Assembly (NCBI RefSeq): GCF_900094595.1
Contig: NZ_FMAD01000012.1
Location: forward strand, 1-64,000
From: Cupriavidus alkaliphilus
Lineage (GTDB): Bacteria > Pseudomonadota > Gammaproteobacteria > Burkholderiales > Burkholderiaceae
Reading direction: 5' to 3'
DNA: 64,000 nucleotides
The position numbers and the translations under genes were made by a program. Below, piece by piece: positions 1 to 8,759 of this stretch. A model generated the notes under the pieces. The model was not told the DNA's origin and made no database searches. It was given only the letters and a program-made list of their open reading frames with translations. Each line of letters opens with the position of its first letter. Positions within the stretch are counted from its first letter, which is position 1.

Positions 1-224
1 TCGGCGAGCGTGGTCAGCAGCGTGACGCGCTGGCCGAGCAGGCTGTCGAGCGCGATATCGGCGTTGGCGCTGACCGCAACGATGCGCCATTCGAACAGCG
101 CCGAGATGGCCTCGCGCCCGATCCATGCTTCGACAGCAAGTTCCTCGACCGGCGAGCCGCCGTCCAGCCTGTACAGGCGATGATGCGATGAAAAGAGATG
201 CTGATAGAGCGTGGCAAGGTCCAT
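1..224 (-). CDS. vgrG: VgrG (TssI) type VI secretion spike protein, N-terminal fragment cut by the window edge
   Basis: The frame is open from an ATG whose complement ends at 224 and runs off the left edge, giving 74 codons. It reads MDLATLYQHLF, then HHRLYRLDGG, EAWIGREAISALFEW and LLGQRVTLLTTLA. This is the characteristic opening of Burkholderiales VgrG proteins (first beta-barrel of the gp27-like domain: LFEW, then LLGQRVTL). In the family, VgrG trimers tip the Hcp tube and carry effectors, so an effector/adaptor pair would be expected beyond the left edge. The upstream stretch 225-385 is strikingly AT-rich around 300-350, unlike the rest of the window, and probably holds its promoter. Family assignment rests on N-terminal sequence resemblance only. 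Confidence 0.8.
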   Translation of the reverse strand, partial: MDLATLYQHLFSSHHRLYRLDGGSPVEELAVEAWIGREAISALFEWRIVAVSANADIALDSLLGQRVTLLTTLA

Positions 225-385
225 TTCCAGTACAACCAGGGCAGCGCAATCACCGATGGGCGAACGTGCGAATCTGCCCCGAAACGGTACGGAAGTCCAT
301 CAGAAATGTATTAAATGATATTTATATCTATTTTTATCAGATAAAAGAAACCGTCATGAGGGCTTCTGCCGGGTTCGCTTAACGA

Positions 386-411
386 AAAAGCCGCTCCGAA
401 GAGCGGCTTTT
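386..411 (-). terminator. Intrinsic terminator downstream of ilvD (bidirectional)
   Basis: A perfect 11-bp stem (AAAAGCCGCTC / GAGCGGCTTTT) closes a CGAA tetraloop. Read on the minus strand it starts about 30 bases after the ilvD stop and ends in a run of five T. The A/T ends let it work in both directions, so it also insulates ilvD from the vgrG promoter region. Confidence 0.9.
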
Positions 412-443
412 GTCAGCACATGGGCCCGCGGCCCATCGCCGCA

Positions 444-2303
444 TCAATCATCCAGCAACGACAAATCCCGCACCGCGCCCTTGTCCGCCGACATCACCAG
501 CTTGGCATAGGCCTTCAGCGCCGCGGACACCTTGCGCGGACGCGGCTTGACCGGCTTCCAGCCCTTGGCGTTCTGCGCTTCGTGGCGGCGTGCCAGCTCT
601 TCGTCGGACAGCAGCACGTTGATGGTGCGGTTGGGGATGTCGATACGGATCTTGTCGCCGTCTTGCACCAGGCCGATGGCGCCGCCGGCCGCGGCTTCGG
701 GCGAGCAGTGGCCGATGGACAGGCCCGAGGTGCCGCCGGAGAAGCGGCCGTCGGTCAGCAGCGCGCACGCCTTGCCCAGGCCCTTGGACTTGATGTAGCT
801 GGTGGGGTAGAGCATTTCCTGCATGCCGGGGCCGCCCTTCGGGCCTTCGTAGCGCACGATCACCACGTCGCCGGCCTTGACCTTGTCGTTGAGGATGTTC
901 TCGACCGCTTCGTCCTGCGATTCAGTGACGTGGGCGGTGCCCTCGAACACCAGGATGCTCTCGTCGACGCCGGCGGTCTTGACCACGCAGCCGTCGAGCG
1001 CGATGTTGCCGGTCAGCACCGCCAGGCCACCTTCCTTCGAGAAGGCGTGCTCGTAGGAGCGGATGCAGCCTTCGGCGCGGTCCAGGTCCAGGCTGGGCCA
1101 GCGCGTGTTCTGGCTGAACGCCACCTGGGTGGGAATCCCGGCCGGGCCGGCCAGGTAGAAGTTCCTGACGGCTTCGTCTCGTGTGCGGCTGATGTCCCAC
1201 TGCTCAAGCGCGTCCTTGAGCGTGGGGGCATGCACCGTCGGCACGTCGGTGTGCAGCTTGCCGGCGCGCTCCAGCTCGCCCAGGATGGCCATGATGCCGC
1301 CGGCGCGGTGCACATCCTCGATGTGGTACTTGTTGGTGTTGGGCGCGACCTTGCACAACTGCGGCACCACGCGCGACAGGCGGTCGATGTCGGTCATGTC
1401 GAAGTCGATTTCCGCCTCGCGCGCGATCGCCAGCAGGTGCAGGATGGTATTGGTGGAGCCGCCCATGGCGATGTCCAGCGTCATGGCGTTCTCGAACGCC
1501 TTGAAGCCCACCGCGCGCGGCAGCACGCGCGCGTCTTCCTGTTCGTAGTACTGGCGCGCCAGCTCGACGATGCGGCGCCCGGCGCGCTTGAACAGCTGCT
1601 CGCGGTCCGCGTGCGTGGCCACCACCGTGCCGTTGCCGGGCAGCGACAGGCCCAGCGCCTCGGTCAGGCAGTTCATGGAATTGGCGGTGAACATGCCCGA
1701 GCACGAGCCGCAGGTCGGGCAGGCGGAACGCTCCACCTCGGCCACGTCGGCGTCGGAATACGCGCTGTCGGCGGCAATCACCATGGCGTCGACCAGGTCC
1801 AGCTTCTTGAACTCCATGGCCTTGGTGACGGGGTTGGCCAGGCGCGTCTTGCCGGCTTCCATCGGCCCGCCGGAAACGAAGATCACCGGGATGTTCAGGC
1901 GCATCGCGGCCATCAGCATGCCGGGGGTGATCTTGTCGCAGTTGGAGATGCACACCATGGCGTCGGCGCAGTGCGCGTTGACCATGTATTCGACCGAGTC
2001 GGCGATGATGTCGCGGCTGGGCAGCGAATACAGCATGCCGTCATGGCCCATGGCGATGCCGTCGTCGACCGCGATGGTGTTGAACTCCTTGGCCACGCCG
2101 CCCGCGGCCTCGATCTCGCGCGCAACCAGCTGGCCCAGGTCCTTCAGGTGCACGTGCCCCGGCACGAACTGCGTGAAGGAGTTGACCACGGCGATGATGG
2201 GCTTGGAGAAGTCTTCGTCTTTCATGCCGGTGGCGCGCCACAGCGAGCGCGCCCCCGCCATGTTGCGGCCGGCGGTGGAAGTTTTGGAACGGTATGTGGG
2301 CAT
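444..2303 (-). CDS. ilvD: Dihydroxy-acid dehydratase
   Basis: Catalyses dehydration of 2,3-dihydroxy-isovalerate and 2,3-dihydroxy-3-methylvalerate to the 2-keto acids, the penultimate step of valine and isoleucine synthesis (and the route to pantothenate). The 619-residue length is typical. The cluster-ligand motifs CISNCDKITPGM (Cys122, with Lys124 as the carbamylated metal-site lysine) and CPTCGSCSGMFTANSM (Cys195) are intact, as is the VDDG metal site near residue 81. It is a single-gene unit, divergent from the aldolase, with a strong terminator downstream. No acetolactate synthase or other ilv gene is nearby. No leader-peptide attenuator is evident in the 283-bp divergent gap. Confidence 0.97.
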   Translation of the reverse strand: MPTYRSKTSTAGRNMAGARSLWRATGMKDEDFSKPIIAVVNSFTQFVPGHVHLKDLGQLVAREIEAAGGVAKEFNTIAVDDGIAMGHDGMLYSLPSRDIIADSVEYMVNAHCADAMVCISNCDKITPGMLMAAMRLNIPVIFVSGGPMEAGKTRLANPVTKAMEFKKLDLVDAMVIAADSAYSDADVAEVERSACPTCGSCSGMFTANSMNCLTEALGLSLPGNGTVVATHADREQLFKRAGRRIVELARQYYEQEDARVLPRAVGFKAFENAMTLDIAMGGSTNTILHLLAIAREAEIDFDMTDIDRLSRVVPQLCKVAPNTNKYHIEDVHRAGGIMAILGELERAGKLHTDVPTVHAPTLKDALEQWDISRTRDEAVRNFYLAGPAGIPTQVAFSQNTRWPSLDLDRAEGCIRSYEHAFSKEGGLAVLTGNIALDGCVVKTAGVDESILVFEGTAHVTESQDEAVENILNDKVKAGDVVIVRYEGPKGGPGMQEMLYPTSYIKSKGLGKACALLTDGRFSGGTSGLSIGHCSPEAAAGGAIGLVQDGDKIRIDIPNRTINVLLSDEELARRHEAQNAKGWKPVKPRPRKVSAALKAYAKLVMSADKGAVRDLSLLDD

Positions 2304-2586
2304 GGTCTTGCTTTAGAAGTATCGCGGGTAGGAAGCGGGCCGCGGGAATAAGGGCCCTGGCATGCCCGTGCGATCAACCTCTTGAGCTGCGCCGTGGGCA
2401 AAGCCGCGATTATCCCACAGCCGGCGCGGCAGGCGCTTCCCCCGCCGCGCGGCACGCGGCGCCCGCCAGGTCGGCCGCAATGTTCGGGCGGCCACCATGG
2501 GAGCGCGCCACCCGCCTCCGATACCCTTGCGCGATTGCCGTTTCGGGGAAATGCTTGCGTTTATGTCACCTGCGCGGAGCAACGTC

Positions 2587-3609
2587 ATGGACACTTCAAG
2601 CGAACTGCAAGCCACCGTGGACGCCCTGGCACAGCCGGGCAAAGGCCTGTTGGCCGCCGACGAGAGCGGCCCGACCATTGCCAAGCGCTTCGAGCGCATC
2701 GGCGTGGAATCGAGCGAAGAAAACCGGCGCGCGTGGCGTAACCTGCTCCTGGGCACGCCGGGGCTGGGCGACTACATCAGCGGCGTGATCCTCTACGAGG
2801 AAACGCTGGGCCAGCAGGCCGACGATGGCACGCCGCTGCCGGAGCTGGCCGCGCGGCAGGGCATCGTGCCCGGCATCAAGGTCGACAAGGGCAAGCTCGC
2901 CCTCGCGCTCGCCCCCGGCGACGAGATCACCGAGGGCCTCGACGGGCTGGGCAAGCGCCTGGCCGGCTACCGGCAACAAGGCGCGCGTTTTGCCAAGTGG
3001 CGCGCGGTCTACAACGTGTCCGACACTCTCCCCGGTCTCGCCGCCGTGCAGGCCAACGCCGAAGCGCTGGCCCGCTACGCCGCGATCTGCCAGCAGGCCG
3101 GCGTGGTGCCGATCGTCGAGCCGGAAGTGCTGATGGATGGCGGCCACTCCATGGCCCGTTGCGCCCAGGTGACCGAGGCCGTGCTGCACGAAGTCTTCCA
3201 CGCCCTGCACCGCTACGGCGTGGCGCTGGAACACATGCTGCTCAAGCCCAGCATGGTGCTGCCCGGCAAGGATGCCGGTCACGCGCCACCGTCGGAGGTG
3301 GCGATGCAAACCGTGCGGGTGCTCAAGCGCACCGTGCCTGCGGCGGTGCCGGGCATCTTCTTCCTGTCCGGCGGACAAACCCCGGCCGAGGCCACCGCCA
3401 ACCTCGACGCCATGAACCGCCTGGCGCCGCTGCCGTGGCGGCTGTCCTTCTCCTATGGGCGCGCGCTGCAGGAGCCGCCGCTGCTGGCCTGGCGCGGCGA
3501 GGCCGCCAACGCCGGGGCGGCGCAACAGGCATTGCTGCAGCGTTCACGGCTGAATGGCATGGCTTGCATGGGGAAATATGAGGCGGCGCTGGAGGGCGCC
3601 GCGGGATAA
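2587..3609 (+). CDS. Class I fructose-bisphosphate aldolase
   Basis: Schiff-base aldolase interconverting fructose-1,6-bisphosphate with dihydroxyacetone phosphate and glyceraldehyde-3-phosphate. The N-terminal GKGLLAADES signature (residues 18-27), KVDKG, and the lysine motif MLLKPSMVLPGK with the likely imine-forming Lys220 are all present. The open frame begins further upstream at 2497, but the ATG at 2587 has a GGAG Shine-Dalgarno seven bases before it and gives the family length of 340 residues. Two other in-frame ATGs (2551, 2563) are less well placed. It appears monocistronic, divergent from ilvD. Confidence 0.93.
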   Translation: MDTSSELQATVDALAQPGKGLLAADESGPTIAKRFERIGVESSEENRRAWRNLLLGTPGLGDYISGVILYEETLGQQADDGTPLPELAARQGIVPGIKVDKGKLALALAPGDEITEGLDGLGKRLAGYRQQGARFAKWRAVYNVSDTLPGLAAVQANAEALARYAAICQQAGVVPIVEPEVLMDGGHSMARCAQVTEAVLHEVFHALHRYGVALEHMLLKPSMVLPGKDAGHAPPSEVAMQTVRVLKRTVPAAVPGIFFLSGGQTPAEATANLDAMNRLAPLPWRLSFSYGRALQEPPLLAWRGEAANAGAAQQALLQRSRLNGMACMGKYEAALEGAAG

Positions 3610-3728
3610 ATCCGACCATGCAAGGTATAGCGGTGGCGCACGCGGCCGCGGGCGCATCGCGGGCGGGGCGCCGCCCGCGCCATGCCTTATGCATAGAGAG
3701 AATCACGCCGGCCCCCTAGAATGTCGGG

Positions 3729-5057
3729 ATGAAATCCTCTCTGCACCCCACCAGGACCGTGGTCCTGGTATTTCTGCTGGCCATCGTGGCGGGCAGCATG
3801 CTGTTGATGTTGCCGGTGTCGAGGGCCGAGGGCGGCCAGGCGCCCTGGCTGGTTGCCTTCTTTACCGCCGTTTCCGCGGTCTGCGTTACCGGGCTGGTCG
3901 TCGTGGATACCGGCACGTACTGGTCGGGTTTCGGGCAGGCAGTCATCATGGCGCTGTTCCAGCTGGGCGGCTTCGGCATGATGACGGCGTCCACCCTCCT
4001 CGGCTTGATGGTCAACCGCTCGTTGCGCCTGCGGACGCGGTTGATCACGCAGGTTGAAACCCGTGCGCTGGGCCTGGGCGATATCACCGGCATTGCCCGC
4101 CTGGTCCTGATCGTGACGTTCGGCTGCGAGCTTGCGATCGCGCTGTGGCTGACGGCAACGCTGCATTTCGGCCACGGCCTGCCTTGGCCCGAGGCGGCAT
4201 GGAGCGGCCTGTTCCATGCGGTCTCGGCGTTCAACAATGCGGGTTTTTCGATCCATGCCGACAGTCTGACCCGGTATGCCGCCGCGCCGGCGATCCTGTT
4301 GCCCGTCATGCTGGCAATCGTGGTCGGCGGCCTCGGCTTCCCGGTTCTCTACGACCTGCATGGCAAGCTGCGCGAGCCGCGCCGGTGGTCCCTGCACAGC
4401 AAGCTCACCCTGCTTGGCACCGCGCTGCTGCTGGCGCTCGGCCTGGCCGGGCTGCTGCTCTTCGAATGGAGCAACAGCCGGACCCTGGGTCCCATGCCGG
4501 TGCCGGAGAAGCTGCTGGCCGCGGCATTTGCCTCCGTCTCGGCCAGGACGGCCGGATTCAATGCCATCGATATCGGCGCGCTGACGCAGGAAAGCCTGGC
4601 CCTGCATTACCTGCTGATGTTCGTTGGCGGCGGCAGTGCCAGCACGGCCGGCGGCGTCAAGGTCGGTACCATCGCCATCCTTGCCTTGCTGGTGATTGCG
4701 GAGTTCCGCGGCCGTACCGACAGCGAAGCCTTCGCGCGCCGCGTCAGTCCGTCGGCGCAGCGCCAGGCGATCACCGTGCTGGTGCTGGGCAGCACGCTGG
4801 TCACCGTCGGCACACTGGTGCTGCTGCGGCTGACCAACCTTCCCGCCGGCAGCGTTATCTTCGAGGTGATCTCCGCCTTCGGCACGGTTGGCCTGTCGAC
4901 CGGCATCACGCCGGAGTTGCCGCCCGGCGCGCAGATCATGTTGACCGTGTTGATGTATGCCGGACGAGTTGGCACCATTACGCTGGCAGTTTCGCTGGCC
5001 ATGGGCGAACGCCGCTCGCCCTATCGCTATCCCGAGGAGCATCCCATTGTTGGCTAG
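3729..5057 (+). CDS. ktrB: TrkH/KtrB-family potassium uptake channel subunit
   Basis: Integral inner-membrane K+ translocating subunit of 442 residues. The four pore-loop repeats typical of the family are visible, with filter glycines in VCVTGL (about residue 55), FNNAGF (172), ARTAGF (276) and FGTVGL (388), each flanked by hydrophobic helices. It is nearer KtrB than the longer TrkH/TrkG proteins in length. The next gene, the RCK gating subunit, overlaps its 3' end, so the two are made together and assemble as a KtrAB-type complex. A TAGAAT sequence lies only about ten bases upstream of the ATG and no good Shine-Dalgarno is seen. Confidence 0.92.
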   Translation: MKSSLHPTRTVVLVFLLAIVAGSMLLMLPVSRAEGGQAPWLVAFFTAVSAVCVTGLVVVDTGTYWSGFGQAVIMALFQLGGFGMMTASTLLGLMVNRSLRLRTRLITQVETRALGLGDITGIARLVLIVTFGCELAIALWLTATLHFGHGLPWPEAAWSGLFHAVSAFNNAGFSIHADSLTRYAAAPAILLPVMLAIVVGGLGFPVLYDLHGKLREPRRWSLHSKLTLLGTALLLALGLAGLLLFEWSNSRTLGPMPVPEKLLAAAFASVSARTAGFNAIDIGALTQESLALHYLLMFVGGGSASTAGGVKVGTIAILALLVIAEFRGRTDSEAFARRVSPSAQRQAITVLVLGSTLVTVGTLVLLRLTNLPAGSVIFEVISAFGTVGLSTGITPELPPGAQIMLTVLMYAGRVGTITLAVSLAMGERRSPYRYPEEHPIVG

Positions 5058-5745
5058 ACTTTTTACCGAGCAGTTCGCCTTCTCCGCAGGAGACAGCGTG
5101 GTCGTGATCGGGCTGGGCCGCTTCGGCAGCGCAGTGGCCCAGTCGCTGATGCGCCTTGGCCACGATGTCATGGGCATCGACAAAGACATGGACCTGGTAC
5201 AGCGCTGGTCGAACAGCCTGACTCACTGTGTCCAGGCGGATTCCACCGATGTCAACGTCATGCGCCAGCTTGGCGTGGCGGATTTCTCTCACGCCATCGT
5301 TGGCATCGGCACGGAAATGTCGTCCAGCCTGATGACCCTGATGGCACTCACCGAACTTGAAATCCAGGACATCTGGGTCAAGGCCTTCACCACCGAGCAC
5401 GGGAAAATCGCCGAGCGCATCGGCGCCCACCACGTGGTCTATCCGGAAGCCGACATGGGCGCGCGCGTGGCCCATCTGATCACCGGCAGGATGATCGATT
5501 TCATCGAGTTTGAGGACGGCTTTGCCATTGCGAAGATTCATGCGCCGGCGTTCACGCACGGCAAGAGCCTGATGGAGTCGCGCGTGCGCGAGCAGTCAGG
5601 TGTTACCGTGGTCGGCGTCAAGCGCGCGAACGAGGAGTTCATGCATGCGACCCCGTCTACCACGATCGAGGCCGGCGACCTGCTGGTCGTCTCCGGTGCG
5701 ACCAGCAAGATCGAACGCTTCGCCGGCGGCACCGGAAAGCCGTAG
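5047..5745 (+). CDS. ktrA: KtrA/TrkA-type RCK regulatory subunit
   Basis: Cytosolic nucleotide-binding gating ring of the K+ transporter. Residues from about 15 form an RCK_N Rossmann fold (VVVIGLGRFGSAVA, acidic ID at the end of the second strand), followed by an RCK_C domain ending in AGDLLVVSG. The start is chosen at tandem TTG codons (5047/5050): a GAGGAG Shine-Dalgarno lies 7-10 bases before them and the product is then about 231 residues, the usual KtrA length. The alternative upstream ATG (4957) lies deep within ktrB in another frame and would add a tail with no family counterpart. The first codons overlap the last ten bases of ktrB, pointing to translational coupling. Confidence 0.9.
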   Translation: MLARLFTEQFAFSAGDSVVVIGLGRFGSAVAQSLMRLGHDVMGIDKDMDLVQRWSNSLTHCVQADSTDVNVMRQLGVADFSHAIVGIGTEMSSSLMTLMALTELEIQDIWVKAFTTEHGKIAERIGAHHVVYPEADMGARVAHLITGRMIDFIEFEDGFAIAKIHAPAFTHGKSLMESRVREQSGVTVVGVKRANEEFMHATPSTTIEAGDLLVVSGATSKIERFAGGTGKP

Positions 5746-5799
5746 CGTGCCGCCCGGTCGATGCGCCGGCGAATCCGCCGGTTCAGGAACCCCGCAACC

Positions 5800-7158
5800 A
5801 TGAACCAGCCTGCTCCGCAGCAAGATGTGCCCCGCGCCCAGATCCTGGCGGAGAAAGCATTCTCGGCTATCGACCATTATCTTCATATCGAAGCGGTCAG
5901 TGGCCTGGTACTGCTGCTTGCCGCCGCGGTGGCCCTGGTCTGGGCCAACTCGCCGGCGGCCGGCAGCTACGTCGCGCTTTGGCATACCAGCCTGTCATTC
6001 GGCTTTGGCAGCCACGTGGTGGACCAGCCGCTGCACTTCTGGATCAACGACGGCCTCATGACGGTGTTCTTCCTGGTGGTCGGCATGGAGATCCGGCGCG
6101 AGATCCATGAAGGCGCGCTCGCCAGCATCCGCTTGTCCGCGCTGCCGGTCACCGCGGCGCTGGGCGGCGTCCTGGTTCCCGCCGCGCTCTACCTGGCGAT
6201 GAACCCGGGGTTGCCGGCGCGGCACGGATGGGCGGTGCCGACGGCCACGGACATTGCGTTCGCCGTAGGGGTGCTCGCATTGCTGGGCAAATCCATTCCG
6301 GGGAACGTCCGGGTCTTCCTGCTGGCCCTGGCGATTATCGACGACATCGTGGCGGTGCTCATCATTGCCGCGGCTTATTCCACCGGCCTCGACCATACCG
6401 GTCTCTATCTGGCCGGCGCCGGCATCCTGCTCGTCATTGGCCTGCAATGGCTCGGCATCGGCACCGCGTACGCGTATGTCGTGCCGGGCGCCGTGTTGTG
6501 GCTGGGCTTGCTCAAGACGGGTGCCCACCCGACCCTGGCAGGGGTGGTGCTGGGCATGATGACTCCGGTCCGGATCGCGCCGGTCCGCGGCCGTCCGCTG
6601 GACCAGGCAAGGGACGCCGTTGACGACCTGCGCGCCCGTAGCGCGAGCCCCGCGCCGGAACCGGACAAACTCGCCGCGCCGTTGCGGCAACTGCGACAAG
6701 CGCAGCGGGACGTCCTGCCGCCGGTCACGCGCGTGCAGATCGCGCTCCATCCCTGGGTGGCCTTCCTGGTCATGCCGTTGTTTGCGCTGGCGAACGCCGG
6801 CGTCGATGTCACCGGCGTAGACCTCGGCAACGGCAGTGCGCGGGTCGTGCTGGCGGGGGTGGTCGCGGCGCTGGTACTGGGAAAACCACTGGGCATCGTC
6901 TCGATCAGCTGGCTGGCGGTTCGGCTCGGATGGTGCCAGTTGCCGCCCGAAGTATCGTGGCGGGGCCTGTGGCTGGTCGGCCTGCTTGCCGGCATCGGTT
7001 TCACGATGTCGATCTTTATCGCCATGCTTGCCTTCGACGATGCCAACCTGCTTGCCGCCGCCAAGCTTGGCGTGCTGCTTGCCTCCGCCATTGCCGCGGT
7101 GCTCGGGCTCGGCTGGGGACTGCTCTACGCGCGCAGCCTCAAGGCAGCCAGCCGTTAG
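5800..7158 (+). CDS. nhaA: NhaA Na+/H+ antiporter
   Basis: Electrogenic sodium/proton exchanger of the inner membrane. The product is 452 residues from the ATG at 5800, compared with 388 in Escherichia coli. It has the TDIAF helix (Asp151) and the paired ion-binding aspartates in LAIIDDIVAVL (Asp181-Asp182). A hydrophilic insertion around residues 265-320 (PVRGRPLDQARDAVDD and following) accounts for the extra length. It lies 54 bases after ktrA, so K+ uptake and Na+ extrusion genes probably share a transcript. An earlier in-frame ATG at 5761 would add an arginine-rich tail and is less likely. Confidence 0.94.
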   Translation: MNQPAPQQDVPRAQILAEKAFSAIDHYLHIEAVSGLVLLLAAAVALVWANSPAAGSYVALWHTSLSFGFGSHVVDQPLHFWINDGLMTVFFLVVGMEIRREIHEGALASIRLSALPVTAALGGVLVPAALYLAMNPGLPARHGWAVPTATDIAFAVGVLALLGKSIPGNVRVFLLALAIIDDIVAVLIIAAAYSTGLDHTGLYLAGAGILLVIGLQWLGIGTAYAYVVPGAVLWLGLLKTGAHPTLAGVVLGMMTPVRIAPVRGRPLDQARDAVDDLRARSASPAPEPDKLAAPLRQLRQAQRDVLPPVTRVQIALHPWVAFLVMPLFALANAGVDVTGVDLGNGSARVVLAGVVAALVLGKPLGIVSISWLAVRLGWCQLPPEVSWRGLWLVGLLAGIGFTMSIFIAMLAFDDANLLAAAKLGVLLASAIAAVLGLGWGLLYARSLKAASR

Positions 7159-7214
7159 CGACCAGCCTGCCTGCGGCCGGCGCTTGCGGCGTTGGCGCGA
7201 GCCCGCCGCACGGT

Positions 7215-8759
7215 TCAGCGAAATACCCCCACTGCCTCCACCAGCCGCACCGCCTGCTGATTCAGGCTCTCTGCCGCGGCTGCGCTTTGCTCGACCAGCG
7301 CGGCGTTCTGCTGCGTGATCTGGTCCAGGTCGCTGACCGCATCGCCCACCTGCGAAATGCCGCTGCTCTGCTCCCTGGTGGCGTCGCTGATCTCGGCGAT
7401 CAGCTGCGACACATGCCTGACCTGCGACACGATGTCCTGCATGGTCTGGCCGGCATCGTCCACCAGCCTGGCGCCGGATTCGACGTTGTGCACGCTGGCA
7501 TCGATCAGCCCCTTGATTTCCTTGGCGGCGTTGGCGCTGCGCTGCGCCAGGCTGCGCACCTCGCCGGCCACCACTGCAAAGCCGCGGCCCTGCTCGCCGG
7601 CGCGCGCGGCTTCCACCGCGGCATTCAGGGCGAGGATGTTGGTCTGGAAGGCAATGCCGTCGATCACCCCGATGATCTCGGCGATGCGCTTCGAGCTCTC
7701 GGTGATCGCCTTCATCGTGCTGATCACCTCCGACACCGCCTCGCCACCGCGTTGCGCCGCGGCACTGGCCGAGCCCGACAAGGTATTGGCCTGCGCCGCG
7801 GTCTCCGCATTGCTTTTGACCGTGGCGGTCATCTGCGTCATCGACGCGGCGGTTTCCTGCACGTTCGACGCGGCCTGCTCGGTGCGCGCGCTCAGGTCGG
7901 AGTTGCCGCGCGCGATCTCGTTGCTGGCGGTCTGGACGTTGACCACCTGCGCGCTGACGTCGTCGATCAGCCAGCGGAACATCAGCCCCAGCTGGTTGAT
8001 GGTGCGCAGGGTCATGCCGATTTCGTCGACCCGGTTCATGTGCACGGCCTTCTGGCTTTCGCCCGAGGCCACGCGCAGCGCGTGTTCCAGCACTTCCTCC
8101 AGCGGCCTGGTGACCTGCCGCTGCAGCGTCCACGACACCAGCAGCGTGGCAAGCGCCATCACGCCGGCAAAGCCGGCCAGCGCCATGCCGCCCAGGCCGA
8201 GCCACCAGGCACTGGCCACGCTGGCAGACAGCAGTCCGGCCAACGCCAGCCGCACGCGCCAGCGCACCGGCATGACCTGGAGCAGCGACGTCACCGCCAT
8301 CAGCCCGGTCCGGACGATCAGCCCCTTGTGGAATCTGCGGTTGCCGGCATGGCCCTCGCGGAAGTCGCGATACAGGCGCTCCGCGGCGGCGATCTCATCG
8401 CGCGTGGCCTTGGTCCGCACCGACATATAGCCCGCTGGCCGGCCATTGCGAACCACCGGCGTAGCATTGGCGCGGACCCAGTAGTGGTCGCCGTTCTTGC
8501 GCCGGTTCTTCACCAGCGCGGTCCACGGCTCTCCGCCCTTCAGCGTGGCCCACATGTCGGCGAAGGCTTCCGCCGGCATGTCGGGGTGGCGCACCAGGTT
8601 ATGCGGCTGGCCCTGGATTTCCTCCTGCGTGAAGCCGCTGACTTCGACAAACGCTGCATTGGCGTACGTGATGTAGCTTTGCGTGTCGGTGGTCGACATC
8701 AGCGTGGCGTGGTCCGGGAACTCGAATTCCCGCTGCGTCACCGGTTGATTGTTGCGCAC
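7215..8759 (-). CDS. aer: Aer-type energy-taxis receptor (PAS-FAD sensor, methyl-accepting chemotaxis protein)
   Basis: Membrane-anchored redox/oxygen taxis transducer. Residues 8-120 form a PAS domain very like E. coli Aer (MSTTDTQSYITYANAAF, NLVRHPDMP, FADMW, NRRKNGDHYWVRAN). A hydrophobic membrane hairpin follows at about 168-211, then HAMP-like and signalling regions with the conserved receptor tip GEQGRGFAVVAGEVRSLAQR. I place the start at GTG 8759, giving MRNNQPVTQREF, because an AGGAGG Shine-Dalgarno sits six bases before it. An ATG 15 bases upstream overlaps that Shine-Dalgarno and is unlikely to be used. It is convergent with nhaA. Chemotaxis partners are not in the window. Confidence 0.93.
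   Translation of the reverse strand: MRNNQPVTQREFEFPDHATLMSTTDTQSYITYANAAFVEVSGFTQEEIQGQPHNLVRHPDMPAEAFADMWATLKGGEPWTALVKNRRKNGDHYWVRANATPVVRNGRPAGYMSVRTKATRDEIAAAERLYRDFREGHAGNRRFHKGLIVRTGLMAVTSLLQVMPVRWRVRLALAGLLSASVASAWWLGLGGMALAGFAGVMALATLLVSWTLQRQVTRPLEEVLEHALRVASGESQKAVHMNRVDEIGMTLRTINQLGLMFRWLIDDVSAQVVNVQTASNEIARGNSDLSARTEQAASNVQETAASMTQMTATVKSNAETAAQANTLSGSASAAAQRGGEAVSEVISTMKAITESSKRIAEIIGVIDGIAFQTNILALNAAVEAARAGEQGRGFAVVAGEVRSLAQRSANAAKEIKGLIDASVHNVESGARLVDDAGQTMQDIVSQVRHVSQLIAEISDATREQSSGISQVGDAVSDLDQITQQNAALVEQSAAAAESLNQQAVRLVEAVGVFR

Noticed and set aside
420..2351. Open frame of 643 codons opposite ilvD
   Set aside because: Product is low-complexity (Gly/Ala/His/Arg/Val) and is the mirror of a highly conserved gene; typical antisense frame in GC-rich DNA.
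5995..8205. Minus-strand frame of 736 codons across nhaA and aer
   Set aside because: Runs antisense to nhaA and out of frame through aer; no recognisable protein.
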